From SAR324 cluster bacterium (GTDB lineage: Bacteria > SAR324 > NAC60-12), in NCBI GenBank assembly GCA_029245725.1, contig JAQWOT010000096.1, positions 1 to 55,967 on the forward strand: 55,967 bases of DNA, read 5' to 3'. The notes below the pieces were generated by a model. That model was given only the letters and a program-made list of their open reading frames with translations. It was not told where the DNA came from and ran no database searches. A program made the position numbers and the translations under genes. This document shows positions 32,250 to 41,539 of this stretch, piece after piece. The first letter of the stretch is position 1; each line of letters begins with the position of its first letter.

Positions 32250-33875
32250 ATGTTCAAGCTTTTCCTGGCAGGTCTCACTGGACTTGCACTTTTTGGCAAC
32301 GTGGCATTGGCCCAAGTTAATGAAAATGCCCCTCAGGGTGGTTCTATGACGGTCACGTATAAGGATGATGTTGCGACACTGGATCCGGCAATTGGCTATG
32401 ACTGGCAAAACTGGTCTATGATTAAGAGTCTTTTTGATGGCTTGATGGGATACGAGCCGGGAAGTACTCAGCTGCGTAATGAGCTGTCCGCAAGCAACAC
32501 CATTTCAGCAGATGGGATGGTGCACGTCTTTAAATTAAAGAATGGAATCAAATTTCATAACGGTCGTGGAATCACAGCTGCAGACGTCAAGTATTCACTG
32601 GAGCGTGTGACAAATCCAAAAACTCAAAGCCCTGGTGCAGGTTTCTTTGGGATGATCGATGGTTTTGATTCCTGGAATGCTGGGCAGGGTTCTGGTCTTT
32701 CCGGTGTTAAAGTGATTGATGACAAGACCATAGAAATCCGACTTTCTCGTCCTGATGCGACATTCCTACACGTGATGGCACTCAACTTTGCTTCGATTGT
32801 GCCCAAGGAAGCAGTTGATGCCGCAGGGGAAGATTTTGGTCGAAAGCCAGTCGGATCCGGCGCTTTCAAGTTGGCAGAGTGGACTCCCGGACAACGAGTC
32901 GTTTTCGAAGCATTTGACGGATACCACAGAGCTGGAGTACCCAAGCTGGAGAGTGTGACCTTTGAGATTGGGCTAGAACCGATGGTGGCTTTGCTCCGCT
33001 TGCAGCAAGGAATGGCAGACACATTGGGTGATGGTATTCCTCCAGCGCAGTTCATGCAGGTGATGAACGATCCCAACCAGTCAAAAAACGTAATCGAAGG
33101 AGGGCAACTCCATACGGGTTACATCACGATGAACACCCGGATGGCTCCATTTGACAATGTGATGGTTCGCAAGGCCGTCAACATGGCGATCAATAAGGAG
33201 CGTATCGTCCGCATCATCAATGGACGTGCCGTTCCGGCAAACCAGCCGTTGCCTCCAACAATGCCAGGCTATGCCAAGGATTATAAAGGCTACCCCTTTG
33301 ATCCAGACGGTGCCAAGAGGATGCTTGCGGATGCTGGATTGGCAAATGGTTTTTCGACCGAACTGTTTGTATACAACACCGATCCAAACCCACGAATTGC
33401 CCAGGCGATTCAACAGGATTTGGCGGCGATAGGGATCAAGGCTGAAATCCGCAACCTGGCCCAAGCCAACGTTATTGCAGCAGGTGGTGAACCCGATCAG
33501 GCACCAATGATCTGGTCTGGAGGAATGGCCTGGATTGCTGATTTCCCTGATCCTTCCAACTTTTACGGTCCCATCCTGGGTTGTGCCGGTGCTGTTCAGG
33601 GTGGATGGAACTGGTCCTGGTATTGTAATGAAGCGCTGGATGCTCGAGCAGGTGAGGCTGATTCAATGACGGATCCCTCCAAGACCGCGGAACGGGAAGC
33701 TGCCTGGAGACAAATCTACGTAGATATCATGGATGATGCCCCATGGGTCCCAGTCTTCAATGAACAACGCTTCACCTTCCGCTCTGACAAGATCGATGGT
33801 GATGGGACACTCTTTGTAGATCCGGTTCACATCCCAGTCAACTACGACTACATCTTCTCAACGCAAGCCAAGTAA
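32250..33875 (+). CDS. ABC transporter substrate-binding protein, family 5 (DppA/OppA type)
   Basis: A 541-residue periplasmic protein. The signal peptide MFKLFLAGLTGLALFGNVALA ends in an AxA cleavage site before QVNENAPQGG. The mature domain shows the family's DVATLDPAIGYD start, GRGITAADVKYSLERV, RKPVGSGAFKLAEWTPG and a C-terminal PWVPVFNEQRFTFRSDKIDG. AGGA lies six bases before the ATG. It is the third gene of the operon and sits directly before the amidase (six bases). Unlike three other binding-protein genes here, it has no intercistronic hairpin after it. Confidence 0.92.
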   Translation: MFKLFLAGLTGLALFGNVALAQVNENAPQGGSMTVTYKDDVATLDPAIGYDWQNWSMIKSLFDGLMGYEPGSTQLRNELSASNTISADGMVHVFKLKNGIKFHNGRGITAADVKYSLERVTNPKTQSPGAGFFGMIDGFDSWNAGQGSGLSGVKVIDDKTIEIRLSRPDATFLHVMALNFASIVPKEAVDAAGEDFGRKPVGSGAFKLAEWTPGQRVVFEAFDGYHRAGVPKLESVTFEIGLEPMVALLRLQQGMADTLGDGIPPAQFMQVMNDPNQSKNVIEGGQLHTGYITMNTRMAPFDNVMVRKAVNMAINKERIVRIINGRAVPANQPLPPTMPGYAKDYKGYPFDPDGAKRMLADAGLANGFSTELFVYNTDPNPRIAQAIQQDLAAIGIKAEIRNLAQANVIAAGGEPDQAPMIWSGGMAWIADFPDPSNFYGPILGCAGAVQGGWNWSWYCNEALDARAGEADSMTDPSKTAEREAAWRQIYVDIMDDAPWVPVFNEQRFTFRSDKIDGDGTLFVDPVHIPVNYDYIFSTQAK

Positions 33876-33881
33876 GCTCTC

Positions 33882-34826
33882 ATGTGCCAGAATCGTGATC
33901 ACACCATTCATGGCGCCAACCATCACTTTGGGTGGGACAACTCGTTTTCACCCGCTGTTGTGGTGGCTCCCGGGGATCGGCTGCACTTGGAATGTTTGGA
34001 CAGCTCGGCAGGGCAGTTCACTCCCCAAAGTACGACATCTGATGTCCCCAATCTTGATTTTGGGAAGGTGAATCCTGTTACCGGACCAATTTTTATTGAT
34101 GGCGCAGAACCTGGGGATGTGCTCAAAGTTGAGATTGAAGGCTTCCATCCTTCAGGCTTCGGTTGGACAGCTAATATTCCAGGTTTTGGCTTGTTAGCTG
34201 ATCAGTTCAAGGAACCTTTCCTCAAGGTCTGGAAGTATGATCCCAAGGAAATGGCTCCTGCTGTCTATTCTGATATTGCCAGCATCCCTCTCAAGCCCTT
34301 TGCAGGTACCTTAGGGTTGGCCCCAGCCGAGGATGGACTGCATTCGGTAGTTCCTCCCCGAAGGATGGGTGGCAACATGGATATTCGTGACTTGACCAGC
34401 GGTACAACACTCTACCTGCCGGTGGAAGTCAAAGGTGCACTGCTGTCTATCGGGGATACTCATGCTGCTCAAGGCGATGGTGAGGTCTGCGGAACGGCCA
34501 TTGAGAGTCCAATGAATGTGGATGTTCGTGTGGACCTAATAAAGCAGACCCCGTTGGTGAACCCACGTTTCACTACACCAGGGCCTGTCACTCGACATCT
34601 TGATTCCAAGGGTTATGAAGTAACAACAGGGATCGGTCCAGACTTGATGTCTAGTGCTGGGAACGCAGTCTCCAGTATGATTGACTTGCTTTCTACCGCC
34701 CATGGAATTAGTGCAGTGGAGGCATATCTACTGTGCTCAGTTTGTGGCGATCTGCGGATTTCTGAGATCGTAGACATGCCCAACTGGGTAGTCTCCTTCT
34801 ACTTCCCCAGGGTGGTCTTCGAGTGA
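33882..34826 (+). CDS. Acetamidase/formamidase family amidohydrolase
   Basis: A 314-residue FmdA/AmdA-family protein. Diagnostic stretches are GPIFIDGAEPGDVLKVEIEG near 74-93, the segment with VVPPRRMGGNMDIRDL and LSIGDTHAAQGDGEVCGTAIES, which holds the metal-site His and Asp. The family hydrolyses formamide, acetamide and related small amides to ammonia and the acid. There is no signal peptide, so it is cytoplasmic. It lies between the binding-protein and ATPase genes, overlapping the latter as GTGA. This arrangement strongly suggests that the importer delivers an amide-bearing compound that is hydrolysed immediately. The ribosome-binding site is weak, consistent with coupling to the upstream gene. 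Confidence 0.9.
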   Translation: MCQNRDHTIHGANHHFGWDNSFSPAVVVAPGDRLHLECLDSSAGQFTPQSTTSDVPNLDFGKVNPVTGPIFIDGAEPGDVLKVEIEGFHPSGFGWTANIPGFGLLADQFKEPFLKVWKYDPKEMAPAVYSDIASIPLKPFAGTLGLAPAEDGLHSVVPPRRMGGNMDIRDLTSGTTLYLPVEVKGALLSIGDTHAAQGDGEVCGTAIESPMNVDVRVDLIKQTPLVNPRFTTPGPVTRHLDSKGYEVTTGIGPDLMSSAGNAVSSMIDLLSTAHGISAVEAYLLCSVCGDLRISEIVDMPNWVVSFYFPRVVFE

Positions 34827-36604
34827 CTTCCCCTCAATCTCCCAACTCTTCTCAAGTCCAGCATCCTGGAGGGAGTCTTCTATCCGTCCAGGATCTGCAT
34901 GTTCAGGTCGCTACCCCTACTGGAGCAAAAACAGTCCTTGACGGGCTCTCTTTTGAATTGGGCCGTGGGGAAACACTCTGCCTGGCTGGTGAAAGTGGGT
35001 CTGGCAAATCCATGACGGCTCTAGCGATCATGGGATTGTTGCCAAAACCGATGGCCCGGATCTCCAAGGGATCCATTCAACTTGGTGATATTGAACTAAC
35101 TCGCCTCTCTGAACGTCAGTATCGGAAAATCAGGGCTGCGCAGATCTCGATGATTTTCCAAGAGCCGATGACCTCCCTCAATCCAATCAGCACGGTTCAA
35201 AAACAACTTTGTGAAACCTTGCTGGAGCATGGACAGTGCAGCCGGCAGGAAGCCCCAGATCGAGCCCTAACCCTGCTCAAAGATGTATGCCTAACAGAAC
35301 CGGAACAGCGTCTTCAGCAATATCCTCATGAGCTATCCGGGGGTATGCGACAGCGAGTGATGATCGCCATGGCCTTAGCCTGTGATCCAGAGATTCTGAT
35401 AGCCGATGAACCAACTACGGCGCTTGACGTGACAGTACAGGCTGAAATTCTTGAGTTGATGCGCATCCTCCAAAAAGAACATAACACCGGGCTGCTGATG
35501 ATCACTCATGATATGGGAGTTGTTGCTGAGATGGCAGATCGTGTGTTGGTTATGAAGGAAGGTCAAGAGGTGGAGACTGCTGCGGTCCGGCAACTGTTTA
35601 GCAAGCCAACCCATCCCTACTCACAAGCTTTGTTGAAGGCTGTTCCTCGTCTCGGTTCCTCTGAGCCCAAGGAGCCACTTCCGACCACCCTTGAGAGTGT
35701 TGTGCAAATCAAGGATCTCAAAGTTCATTTCTTTATTCGAGGAGGGGTGTTTAATCGTCTGGTGGCTCGAATTCATGCTGTCGAAAACGTCTCACTTTCC
35801 ATCCGGGCTGGTTCAACCCTTGCGCTTGTGGGGGAATCTGGTTGTGGTAAGTCTACTATTGGCAAGGCGATTATGGGACTTGTTCCTTGGTCTGGACAGA
35901 TTCAACTGAATGGTGACTCGATTGCTGGCCTCAGTCGTCCGCAGATGCAAGGAGTGCTGCGGAACATTCAGATGATCTTTCAAGACCCAGGGGCCTCGCT
36001 AGATCCAAGAATGAAAGTCGGGGAGCAGGTGGAAGAACCAATGTTGGTACATGGGATTTCCCGTGGAACAGAGTTGAAAGATCGAGTGGCTTATCTTTTT
36101 CAAAGGGTTGGACTCTCCAAGGATGCTATCGAACGTTATCCGCATGAATTTTCAGGTGGCCAACGTCAACGTATCTGTATCGCCAGAGCCTTGTCTCTCT
36201 CTCCCAAAGTGATCATTGCAGATGAGTGTGTTTCTGCCCTAGATGTTTCTATTCAGGCTCAAGTTCTGGAATTGCTCAAGGAACTTCAGCAGGAGGATGA
36301 CCTCGCTTATCTATTTATCAGCCATGACATGGCTGTGATCGAGCAAATGGCCGATGAGGTTGCCGTGATGCGTCTTGGGCAAATCGTGGAGCATGGATAC
36401 CGCGATGCAGTACTTCGCGATCCACGTCATTACTATACACAAAGGCTGCTATCAGCAGTGCCCATTCCTGATCCGGAGATTGAACGAGCCCAACCTCTCA
36501 GAGAAGCTTCAGCAGAACCGGAATCCCCGATTTTCAAACTTCACGAACATCCCACCCCACTTCATCTCCAAGAAATTGCGCCAGGGCATCTTGTCGCATC
36601 TTGA
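34823..36604 (+). CDS. Fused double ATP-binding protein of a peptide-type ABC importer (DppD-DppF fusion)
   Basis: A 593-residue tandem ATPase. The first half has Walker [10 protein letters not shown], signature [15 protein letters not shown] and Walker [13 protein letters not shown]. The second has [24 protein letters not shown] and [12 protein letters not shown], where Glu-Cys replaces the usual Glu-Pro after the Walker B aspartate. The two halves correspond to DppD and DppF, which are usually separate genes. The GTG start at 34823 overlaps the amidase stop. Two complete ATP sites are expected. It ends the operon. Confidence 0.92.
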   Translation: MTSPQSPNSSQVQHPGGSLLSVQDLHVQVATPTGAKTVLDGLSFELGRGETLCLAGESGSGKSMTALAIMGLLPKPMARISKGSIQLGDIELTRLSERQYRKIRAAQISMIFQEPMTSLNPISTVQKQLCETLLEHGQCSRQEAPDRALTLLKDVCLTEPEQRLQQYPHELSGGMRQRVMIAMALACDPEILIADEPTTALDVTVQAEILELMRILQKEHNTGLLMITHDMGVVAEMADRVLVMKEGQEVETAAVRQLFSKPTHPYSQALLKAVPRLGSSEPKEPLPTTLESVVQIKDLKVHFFIRGGVFNRLVARIHAVENVSLSIRAGSTLALVGESGCGKSTIGKAIMGLVPWSGQIQLNGDSIAGLSRPQMQGVLRNIQMIFQDPGASLDPRMKVGEQVEEPMLVHGISRGTELKDRVAYLFQRVGLSKDAIERYPHEFSGGQRQRICIARALSLSPKVIIADECVSALDVSIQAQVLELLKELQQEDDLAYLFISHDMAVIEQMADEVAVMRLGQIVEHGYRDAVLRDPRHYYTQRLLSAVPIPDPEIERAQPLREASAEPESPIFKLHEHPTPLHLQEIAPGHLVAS

Positions 36605-36664
36605 TGACTGTCTAGTAACTTCCAGCCTGTAAGCTGTTTTATAACTGTCATACCAAGAAATTGT

Positions 36665-36720
36665 TTGACAGAAGCCAAAAAATCAATAAGTTCCCCACAG
36701 ACCAATTCGCTTATTCGAAT
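36665..36720 (+). promoter_or_regulatory. Promoter candidate with downstream inverted repeat before the ribose-type importer
   Basis: A perfect -35 box TTGACA is at 36665-36670. A weak -10 candidate TAAGTT follows after 16 bases (36687-36692). The inverted repeat ATTCG-N6-CGAAT lies at 36705-36720, just past the expected start point, where a LacI-type repressor would block transcription. The ATG is at 36839. The rest of 36605-36838 shows nothing coding; a weak CAGC/GCTG stem with TTTT at about 36624-36641 might end the previous operon. Confidence 0.35.
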
Positions 36721-36838
36721 CATATCTCAGGATGAGTGGTTACAGAGAGCGTGATTCCCAATGGACTGTTGAATCATGGCTAATGTCGGGCTTTCACATG
36801 CCCATATCTTTCGATTCATCTCGAACAGAGGAATGAAA

Positions 36839-37903
36839 ATGACCAAAGAGAATGTTTTTCAGGAATTTGGACGAAAAAGTTTTCGGACTTTAAAAAATTG
36901 CGTGTTAGGGACCACTCTGGCCTGTCTGACCGCTTCCCCCGTTTTGGCCTCCGACACTCGTGTGGCACTGGTACCCGGTGGACCACATCCTTACTTTGCA
37001 GCGTGGGAAAAAGCTGGGCAGGACGCCAAGCGGGACTTCGGTCTCTCGGGTGCAGACTATCGTGTTCCACAGAAATGGGAACTCAGCCAACAGAATCAGT
37101 TGCTAGAAAGCCTGCTCACTCAGGGCTACAATGGCTTCCTGATCTTCCCTGGAGATCCAGTTGGTACGAACTCAATTGCTAGCGAATTGACCGCGGAAGG
37201 AACACCTGTCATTGCCTTGGCTGGTTGTCTGAAGCAACCTACCCCTGCGGTGTTCTGCTTGGGAACAGACACGGGTAATTCAGCCTACCTAGGCACCAAG
37301 GAATTGATTAAGACCCTCGGTGGAAAAGGCAAGATCGCTCACTTTACGGGGTTTTTGGTAGATCCCAATACTCAACTGCGAATCGATGCGGTGCAGAAGG
37401 CTGCTAATGAAACCGGTGGAGCGGTGGAAGTCATTCAAGTGATTGCGGATATTGACGCTCCAGAGCCAGCCGAAGAGAAAATCAATGCCTTCCTCGCGGC
37501 ACAAGCTGACAAGGTTGATGGAATCGTAACGACTGCCTGGGTTCCTGCAGTCGTGGCTGCCAATTCATTGCGGAAGATTGGGGACAAGCGCATCAAGATG
37601 GTGGGTATTGACCATGATGAGGTTGTACTAAAGGCAATCAAGGACGGCTACGTACACGGCACCATGTTGCAGAACCCATATGGTCAGGGCTACATCGGTT
37701 CCTTTGCAATGGACAAGCTACGAAGTGGCTGTAAGGTCAACCAGAATGCTCCCTTCAAGTCCACGGCTTTGACCAATCAGTTCATTGACAGTGGAACGGC
37801 TTTCGTGGGTCGTGACAAGGTCGATACCTACATCGGCGCGATGGAAGCGGTCACTGAGGACTTGATGGCTTCCTTTGAATCGACCTACCTAGTCTGTAAC
37901 TGA
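36839..37903 (+). CDS. Sugar ABC transporter substrate-binding protein (ribose/RbsB type)
   Basis: A 354-residue periplasmic-binding-protein-type-1 protein. A long N-region is followed by the hydrophobic CVLGTTLACLTASPVLA and a likely cleavage before SDTRVALVPGG. The mature protein has HPYFAAWEKAGQDAKRDFGL, LLTQGYNGFLIFPGD and GIVTTAWVPAVVAANSLRKIG, the RbsB-like pattern. The frame extends to 36776. AGAGGA just before 36833 leaves six bases to the ATG at 36839 but none to the ATG at 36833, so I use 36839. It is the first gene of the importer operon and is followed by a strong intercistronic hairpin. Confidence 0.88.
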   Translation: MTKENVFQEFGRKSFRTLKNCVLGTTLACLTASPVLASDTRVALVPGGPHPYFAAWEKAGQDAKRDFGLSGADYRVPQKWELSQQNQLLESLLTQGYNGFLIFPGDPVGTNSIASELTAEGTPVIALAGCLKQPTPAVFCLGTDTGNSAYLGTKELIKTLGGKGKIAHFTGFLVDPNTQLRIDAVQKAANETGGAVEVIQVIADIDAPEPAEEKINAFLAAQADKVDGIVTTAWVPAVVAANSLRKIGDKRIKMVGIDHDEVVLKAIKDGYVHGTMLQNPYGQGYIGSFAMDKLRSGCKVNQNAPFKSTALTNQFIDSGTAFVGRDKVDTYIGAMEAVTEDLMASFESTYLVCN

Positions 37904-37938
37904 GTTTTCCTTGGAGGTGATGAGCCTCCTTGGAACTC
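37902..37938 (+). promoter_or_regulatory. Stem-loop between binding-protein and first permease genes
   Basis: GAGTTTTCCTTGGAGG (37902-37917) pairs with CCTCCTTGGAACTC (37925-37938). There are about twelve pairs, interrupted by a two-base bulge and a two-by-two internal loop, around a seven-base loop. It begins at the stop codon of the binding-protein gene and has no T-run, so it fits an mRNA-protecting element that keeps binding-protein message in excess over permease message. Confidence 0.5.
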
Positions 37939-37954
37939 TCTGAAGAGAATCCTG

Positions 37955-38977
37955 ATGGCCTCAGCGCAAGAATCTTCACTCTCAACGAAAATCAATGACC
38001 AATCGTCGATGAGGAAATTTTTCTTTTCCAATGAGTTTGGCCTGTTGTTCCTGATTGTTGTATTTGCCACGGTCTTTGCGCTGTTGACCGCCGGCTTTAC
38101 CTCACGCTTCAACCTGTATGCACTGGGTCGGAACATCTCCATTGACGTAGTGATTGGCTTTTCGATGATGGTGGTGATTGTCACAGGAGGGCTGAATCTC
38201 TCAGTAGGCTCGATCGGTGTGTCGGCAGTGATGTTTGGTGGCTGGCTGATTGAAGGGATGGGTAGTACTCTCCCCGTTGCTTTGATTCTACTGCTTTTGG
38301 GTGGTGCACTGCTTGGAGCCATCAACGGAGTGATGGTCGTACGGACAGGGGTGCATAGCTTCATCATCACCTTAGCCACGATGAGTGTTTTCTTTGGTTT
38401 GATGATCTGGCTGACGCAGGCAGAAGCCTTCCGGAATCTTCCACCAGAAGTTGCCACCTTTGGCCGTACTAAAATTTATGGCTATCTCTCTCCGCTGCTG
38501 TTGATCAGCTCCGGGGTCGCGATTATGTTGGCTGTTCTCTACCGCTACACCAGCTTGGGACGCAACATGCTGGCAGCCGGTGCTAACCCGACTGCTGCTG
38601 AACTCTCCGGAGTCAACGTCAAACGCACCTTCATCTTGTGCCATGCTCTCTCTGGGCTACTGGCTGCGTTGGCGGCTACGATGTTGACCTGTCGTACGGG
38701 AGCTGCGATTCCTTCAATGACAGGACATATTGGTCAGGACTGGCTACTACCTGCGTTTCTGGCACCAGTTCTCGGAGGCACCTTGTTAAGTGGGGGAAAG
38801 GTCTCTGTATTGGGTACCTTCTTCGGAGCCGTACTAGTCAGTTTGCTCACAAACGGTTTGTTGTTGCTGCAAGTCAGTGAGTTCTGGGTGCAAGCCGTAT
38901 TGGGAGCTTTATTGCTCAGCGCTGTTCTTCTGGAAAAACTGCGAAATGTGGTTCTGCTTCAAAACCGCTTCATTTAG
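37955..38977 (+). CDS. Sugar ABC transporter permease, RbsC type (first)
   Basis: A 340-residue membrane protein with about nine hydrophobic segments. Typical RbsC-family features are MVVIVTGGLNLSVGSIGVSA near 70-90, the hydrophilic loop GRNMLAAGANPTAAELSGVNV and GLLAALAATMLTCRTG. About 35 polar N-terminal residues precede the first membrane segment. It is 16 bases downstream of the hairpin. With the next gene it probably forms a heterodimeric channel, rather than the homodimer of classical RbsC. Confidence 0.9.
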   Translation: MASAQESSLSTKINDQSSMRKFFFSNEFGLLFLIVVFATVFALLTAGFTSRFNLYALGRNISIDVVIGFSMMVVIVTGGLNLSVGSIGVSAVMFGGWLIEGMGSTLPVALILLLLGGALLGAINGVMVVRTGVHSFIITLATMSVFFGLMIWLTQAEAFRNLPPEVATFGRTKIYGYLSPLLLISSGVAIMLAVLYRYTSLGRNMLAAGANPTAAELSGVNVKRTFILCHALSGLLAALAATMLTCRTGAAIPSMTGHIGQDWLLPAFLAPVLGGTLLSGGKVSVLGTFFGAVLVSLLTNGLLLLQVSEFWVQAVLGALLLSAVLLEKLRNVVLLQNRFI

Positions 38978-38986
38978 GGCATTCTG

Positions 38987-39952
38987 ATGCCACTCCAAAA
39001 ACTTCTGAAGGCTGAGTGGTCGGGACTGTTGTTGGTTGTGATCCTGGCTATCATGCTGATTGGTTACCTCAAGCCAAGTTTTCTGACTCCCTTTAACATT
39101 CAAATTTTGCTCGCTGCGATCTCGGTCAACATGGTAATTGCCTTGGCGCAAATGCTGATTGTAGGGATCGGCCAGATGAACCTCTCGGTGGGAGCAATCG
39201 GTGGACTCGTAGCCATCTCTTTTGCTGGATTGATGGACATCTTCCAGTTGCCTATTCCACTTGCAGTGCTTGTAGGTTTGCTAATTGGCTTGGCAGCAGG
39301 TTTGTTTAATGGAGTGATCATCGCCTTCACTGGTATCTCTGCATTTATCATCACCTTGGCGAGCCTCTCTGTCTTTAAGGGAATCAACCTCGGTATTACG
39401 GAAGCACAACCATTTTACGGAGTAGCAGAGTCAGTAAAATCTTTTGGAAATAGTAGCTTTATTGGAACTTTACCCCTGTTGATTTTGCCTGCTTTGCTAG
39501 CTCTAATTGGTGTTTGGTTTCTGTTAAACAGGATGCGGTTTGGGCGCCATGTTTTGGCGGTTGGCGCAAGCCCAACAGCAGCCGGTTTGGTGGGGATTTC
39601 TGTACGAAACATCGTAATTGGCACCCATGCCTTGTCAGGCCTGCTGGCTGCCGTTGCTGGAATGATGGTCGTAGCTCGGTTACAGATTGGACAACCAACG
39701 ATTGGCGATGACTGGTTGATCCTCTCCTTTGCCGCACCGGTGATTGGAGGAGCTGTTTTAGCTGGTGGGCATGTCAACGTGATTGGCACTTTACTGGGGG
39801 TAACCACCATTGCCATCATCACCCAGGCGTTAGTCCTTTTTGAAATCGACCCCTTCATCGTACAGATCTTCCTGGGCCTCTTGATCCTTTGGGCGGTTGG
39901 TATCAATCGACTGCGTGATCTGCGCCTCACTTTCTTTTCAAAGCCAGCCTGA
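38987..39952 (+). CDS. Sugar ABC transporter permease, RbsC type (second)
   Basis: A 321-residue permease, homologous to but clearly different from its neighbour. It shares the motifs LIVGIGQMNLSVGAIGGL, GRHVLAVGASPTAAGLVGISV and ALSGLLAAVAGMMVVARL. It starts nine bases after the first permease and overlaps the ATPase gene by one base (TGATG). Two non-identical permeases imply an asymmetric transporter, as in autoinducer-2 or some pentose and cyclitol importers. Confidence 0.9.
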   Translation: MPLQKLLKAEWSGLLLVVILAIMLIGYLKPSFLTPFNIQILLAAISVNMVIALAQMLIVGIGQMNLSVGAIGGLVAISFAGLMDIFQLPIPLAVLVGLLIGLAAGLFNGVIIAFTGISAFIITLASLSVFKGINLGITEAQPFYGVAESVKSFGNSSFIGTLPLLILPALLALIGVWFLLNRMRFGRHVLAVGASPTAAGLVGISVRNIVIGTHALSGLLAAVAGMMVVARLQIGQPTIGDDWLILSFAAPVIGGAVLAGGHVNVIGTLLGVTTIAIITQALVLFEIDPFIVQIFLGLLILWAVGINRLRDLRLTFFSKPA

Positions 39953-41460
39953 TGTCTCAGCAGATTACCCTGAAGGCCTCTGGTATTTCCAAGAGTTTCC
40001 CTGGTGTAAAGGCCCTACAGAATGTAGAAATTGAGCTGCATGCTGGTTCGATTCACGCCCTGCTTGGAGAAAATGGGGCTGGCAAGTCCACGCTGATCAA
40101 GATCTTAACGGGTGTGTATCAACCTGATGAAGGGAGCGTAAATCTCCTTGGACAGCATGTGCACTTCTCGGATACCAATGAAGCTCGCCAACAAGGAATT
40201 GCAGTGGTCCACCAGGAGCGCCATTTGATCCCTCGTTTCTCTGTTGGAGAAAATCTCTTTCTTGATCGCCTTGGAGAAAATGCTTGGAGCTGGGTCGATT
40301 ATCCAAAATTGCATGAAGAAGCCAAACCCTGGCTTGCCGCTGTGGGATTGGATCTAGATCCCCAAACTCCAGTAAAGCAGCTCTCTGTTGCCAAAATGCA
40401 GCTCGTGGAAATTGCTCAGGCGATCTCACAGAAATCACGTGTCCTGCTCATGGATGAGCCGACGGCTTCCTTGACCCCTCATGAGACAGAGAAGCTCTTC
40501 TCCCTCTTGCAGAAGCTCCAGGACGATGGGGTCACGATCGTTTTTGTGAGCCATAAGCTTGAAGAGGTACTGCAAATTTGTGATTACCTGACTGTGTTGC
40601 GAGATGGTCAGAACACTTGTACCAGTGAACCAATTGCGCAGTACGACCGACAGGATCTGGTCCAACTGATGATTGGGCGGAAGGAACAGATTCCCGCCTG
40701 GCAAACTCGTGAAGTCAACCGACAAAGTCCAAAATTGGAGCTACGTCAAGTCAGCACAGAAGTGGGACACCAAGAACTGAATCTTCAACTGTATCCGGGA
40801 GAAATTCTTGGATTTTATGGATTGATTGGGGCGGGACGTAGTGAGTTGGCGAAGTCACTGATTGGCTATTTCCGAATGACAAAGGGAGAGTACTTGCTGG
40901 ACGGTAAGGCAATTCACGTCTCTGGGGTGTCCATGGCGCGGGATCGCTATGCAATTGGCTATCTGAGCGAGGATCGAAAGTCAGAAGGTTTGATCCTACA
41001 GCATGACGTATTGCAGAATTCAGGCATCACCGTCTGGAGAAAGATTTGCTCCAAGTTAGGTTGGCTCTCCGATCAGCAGGTGACCCAACGTGTCTCACCT
41101 TCAATTGACAAGTTGGAGGTCAAGACACCTTCGTTGTCACAGATGGTGGGTAATTTGTCCGGAGGCAATCAGCAGAAGATCTCGGTAGCCAAGTGGCTGG
41201 CGGCTCAGGTGGAGATCCTGATCGTCGATGAACCGTCTGTTGGAATCGATATCAAAACCAAGGCCTACCTACATGAGTTGATTCGGGAACTGGCCGATCA
41301 GGGTACTTCAATTCTCCTCATCACCTCCGATATGCCAGAAATCATTACCTTGGCGGATCGTATCATCGTAATGGATGAATTTTTGATCAAGGGAGACCTA
41401 CCGAACACCCGCAACTATGAAGAGATGAGCACCGGAATCATGAATTTGATTCATAGCTGA
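39952..41460 (+). CDS. Sugar ABC transporter ATP-binding protein, RbsA/MglA type
   Basis: A 502-residue tandem ATPase. The N-terminal half has Walker A GENGAGKST, a Q-loop in VVHQERHLIP and Walker B LLMDEPTAS, but the signature reads LSVAKMQLVEIAQ. The C-terminal half has the degenerate Walker A GLIGAGRSE, signature LSGGNQQKISVAKWL and Walker B ILIVDEPSVGID, as is normal for this family. It completes the importer that starts at 36839. No catabolic gene for a sugar lies in the same operon. The next gene, an ALDH7-type dehydrogenase, is 248 bases away. Confidence 0.93.
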   Translation: MSQQITLKASGISKSFPGVKALQNVEIELHAGSIHALLGENGAGKSTLIKILTGVYQPDEGSVNLLGQHVHFSDTNEARQQGIAVVHQERHLIPRFSVGENLFLDRLGENAWSWVDYPKLHEEAKPWLAAVGLDLDPQTPVKQLSVAKMQLVEIAQAISQKSRVLLMDEPTASLTPHETEKLFSLLQKLQDDGVTIVFVSHKLEEVLQICDYLTVLRDGQNTCTSEPIAQYDRQDLVQLMIGRKEQIPAWQTREVNRQSPKLELRQVSTEVGHQELNLQLYPGEILGFYGLIGAGRSELAKSLIGYFRMTKGEYLLDGKAIHVSGVSMARDRYAIGYLSEDRKSEGLILQHDVLQNSGITVWRKICSKLGWLSDQQVTQRVSPSIDKLEVKTPSLSQMVGNLSGGNQQKISVAKWLAAQVEILIVDEPSVGIDIKTKAYLHELIRELADQGTSILLITSDMPEIITLADRIIVMDEFLIKGDLPNTRNYEEMSTGIMNLIHS

Positions 41461-41539
41461 AATTTCTGAAGGGCTAGCCAGCACAAAGAATCATTGGATT
41501 TTAATTTCCTTAAACCGCAATCCTCCCAAAAAATTATTC

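Noticed and set aside
37885-38457. 190-codon minus-strand open frame opposite the RbsC-type permease, with similar long antisense frames at 39415-39930 and 32624-33076
   Set aside because: Translations are rich in Thr, Pro, Ile and Ser, as expected from reading membrane-protein or binding-protein genes backwards. No start signals.
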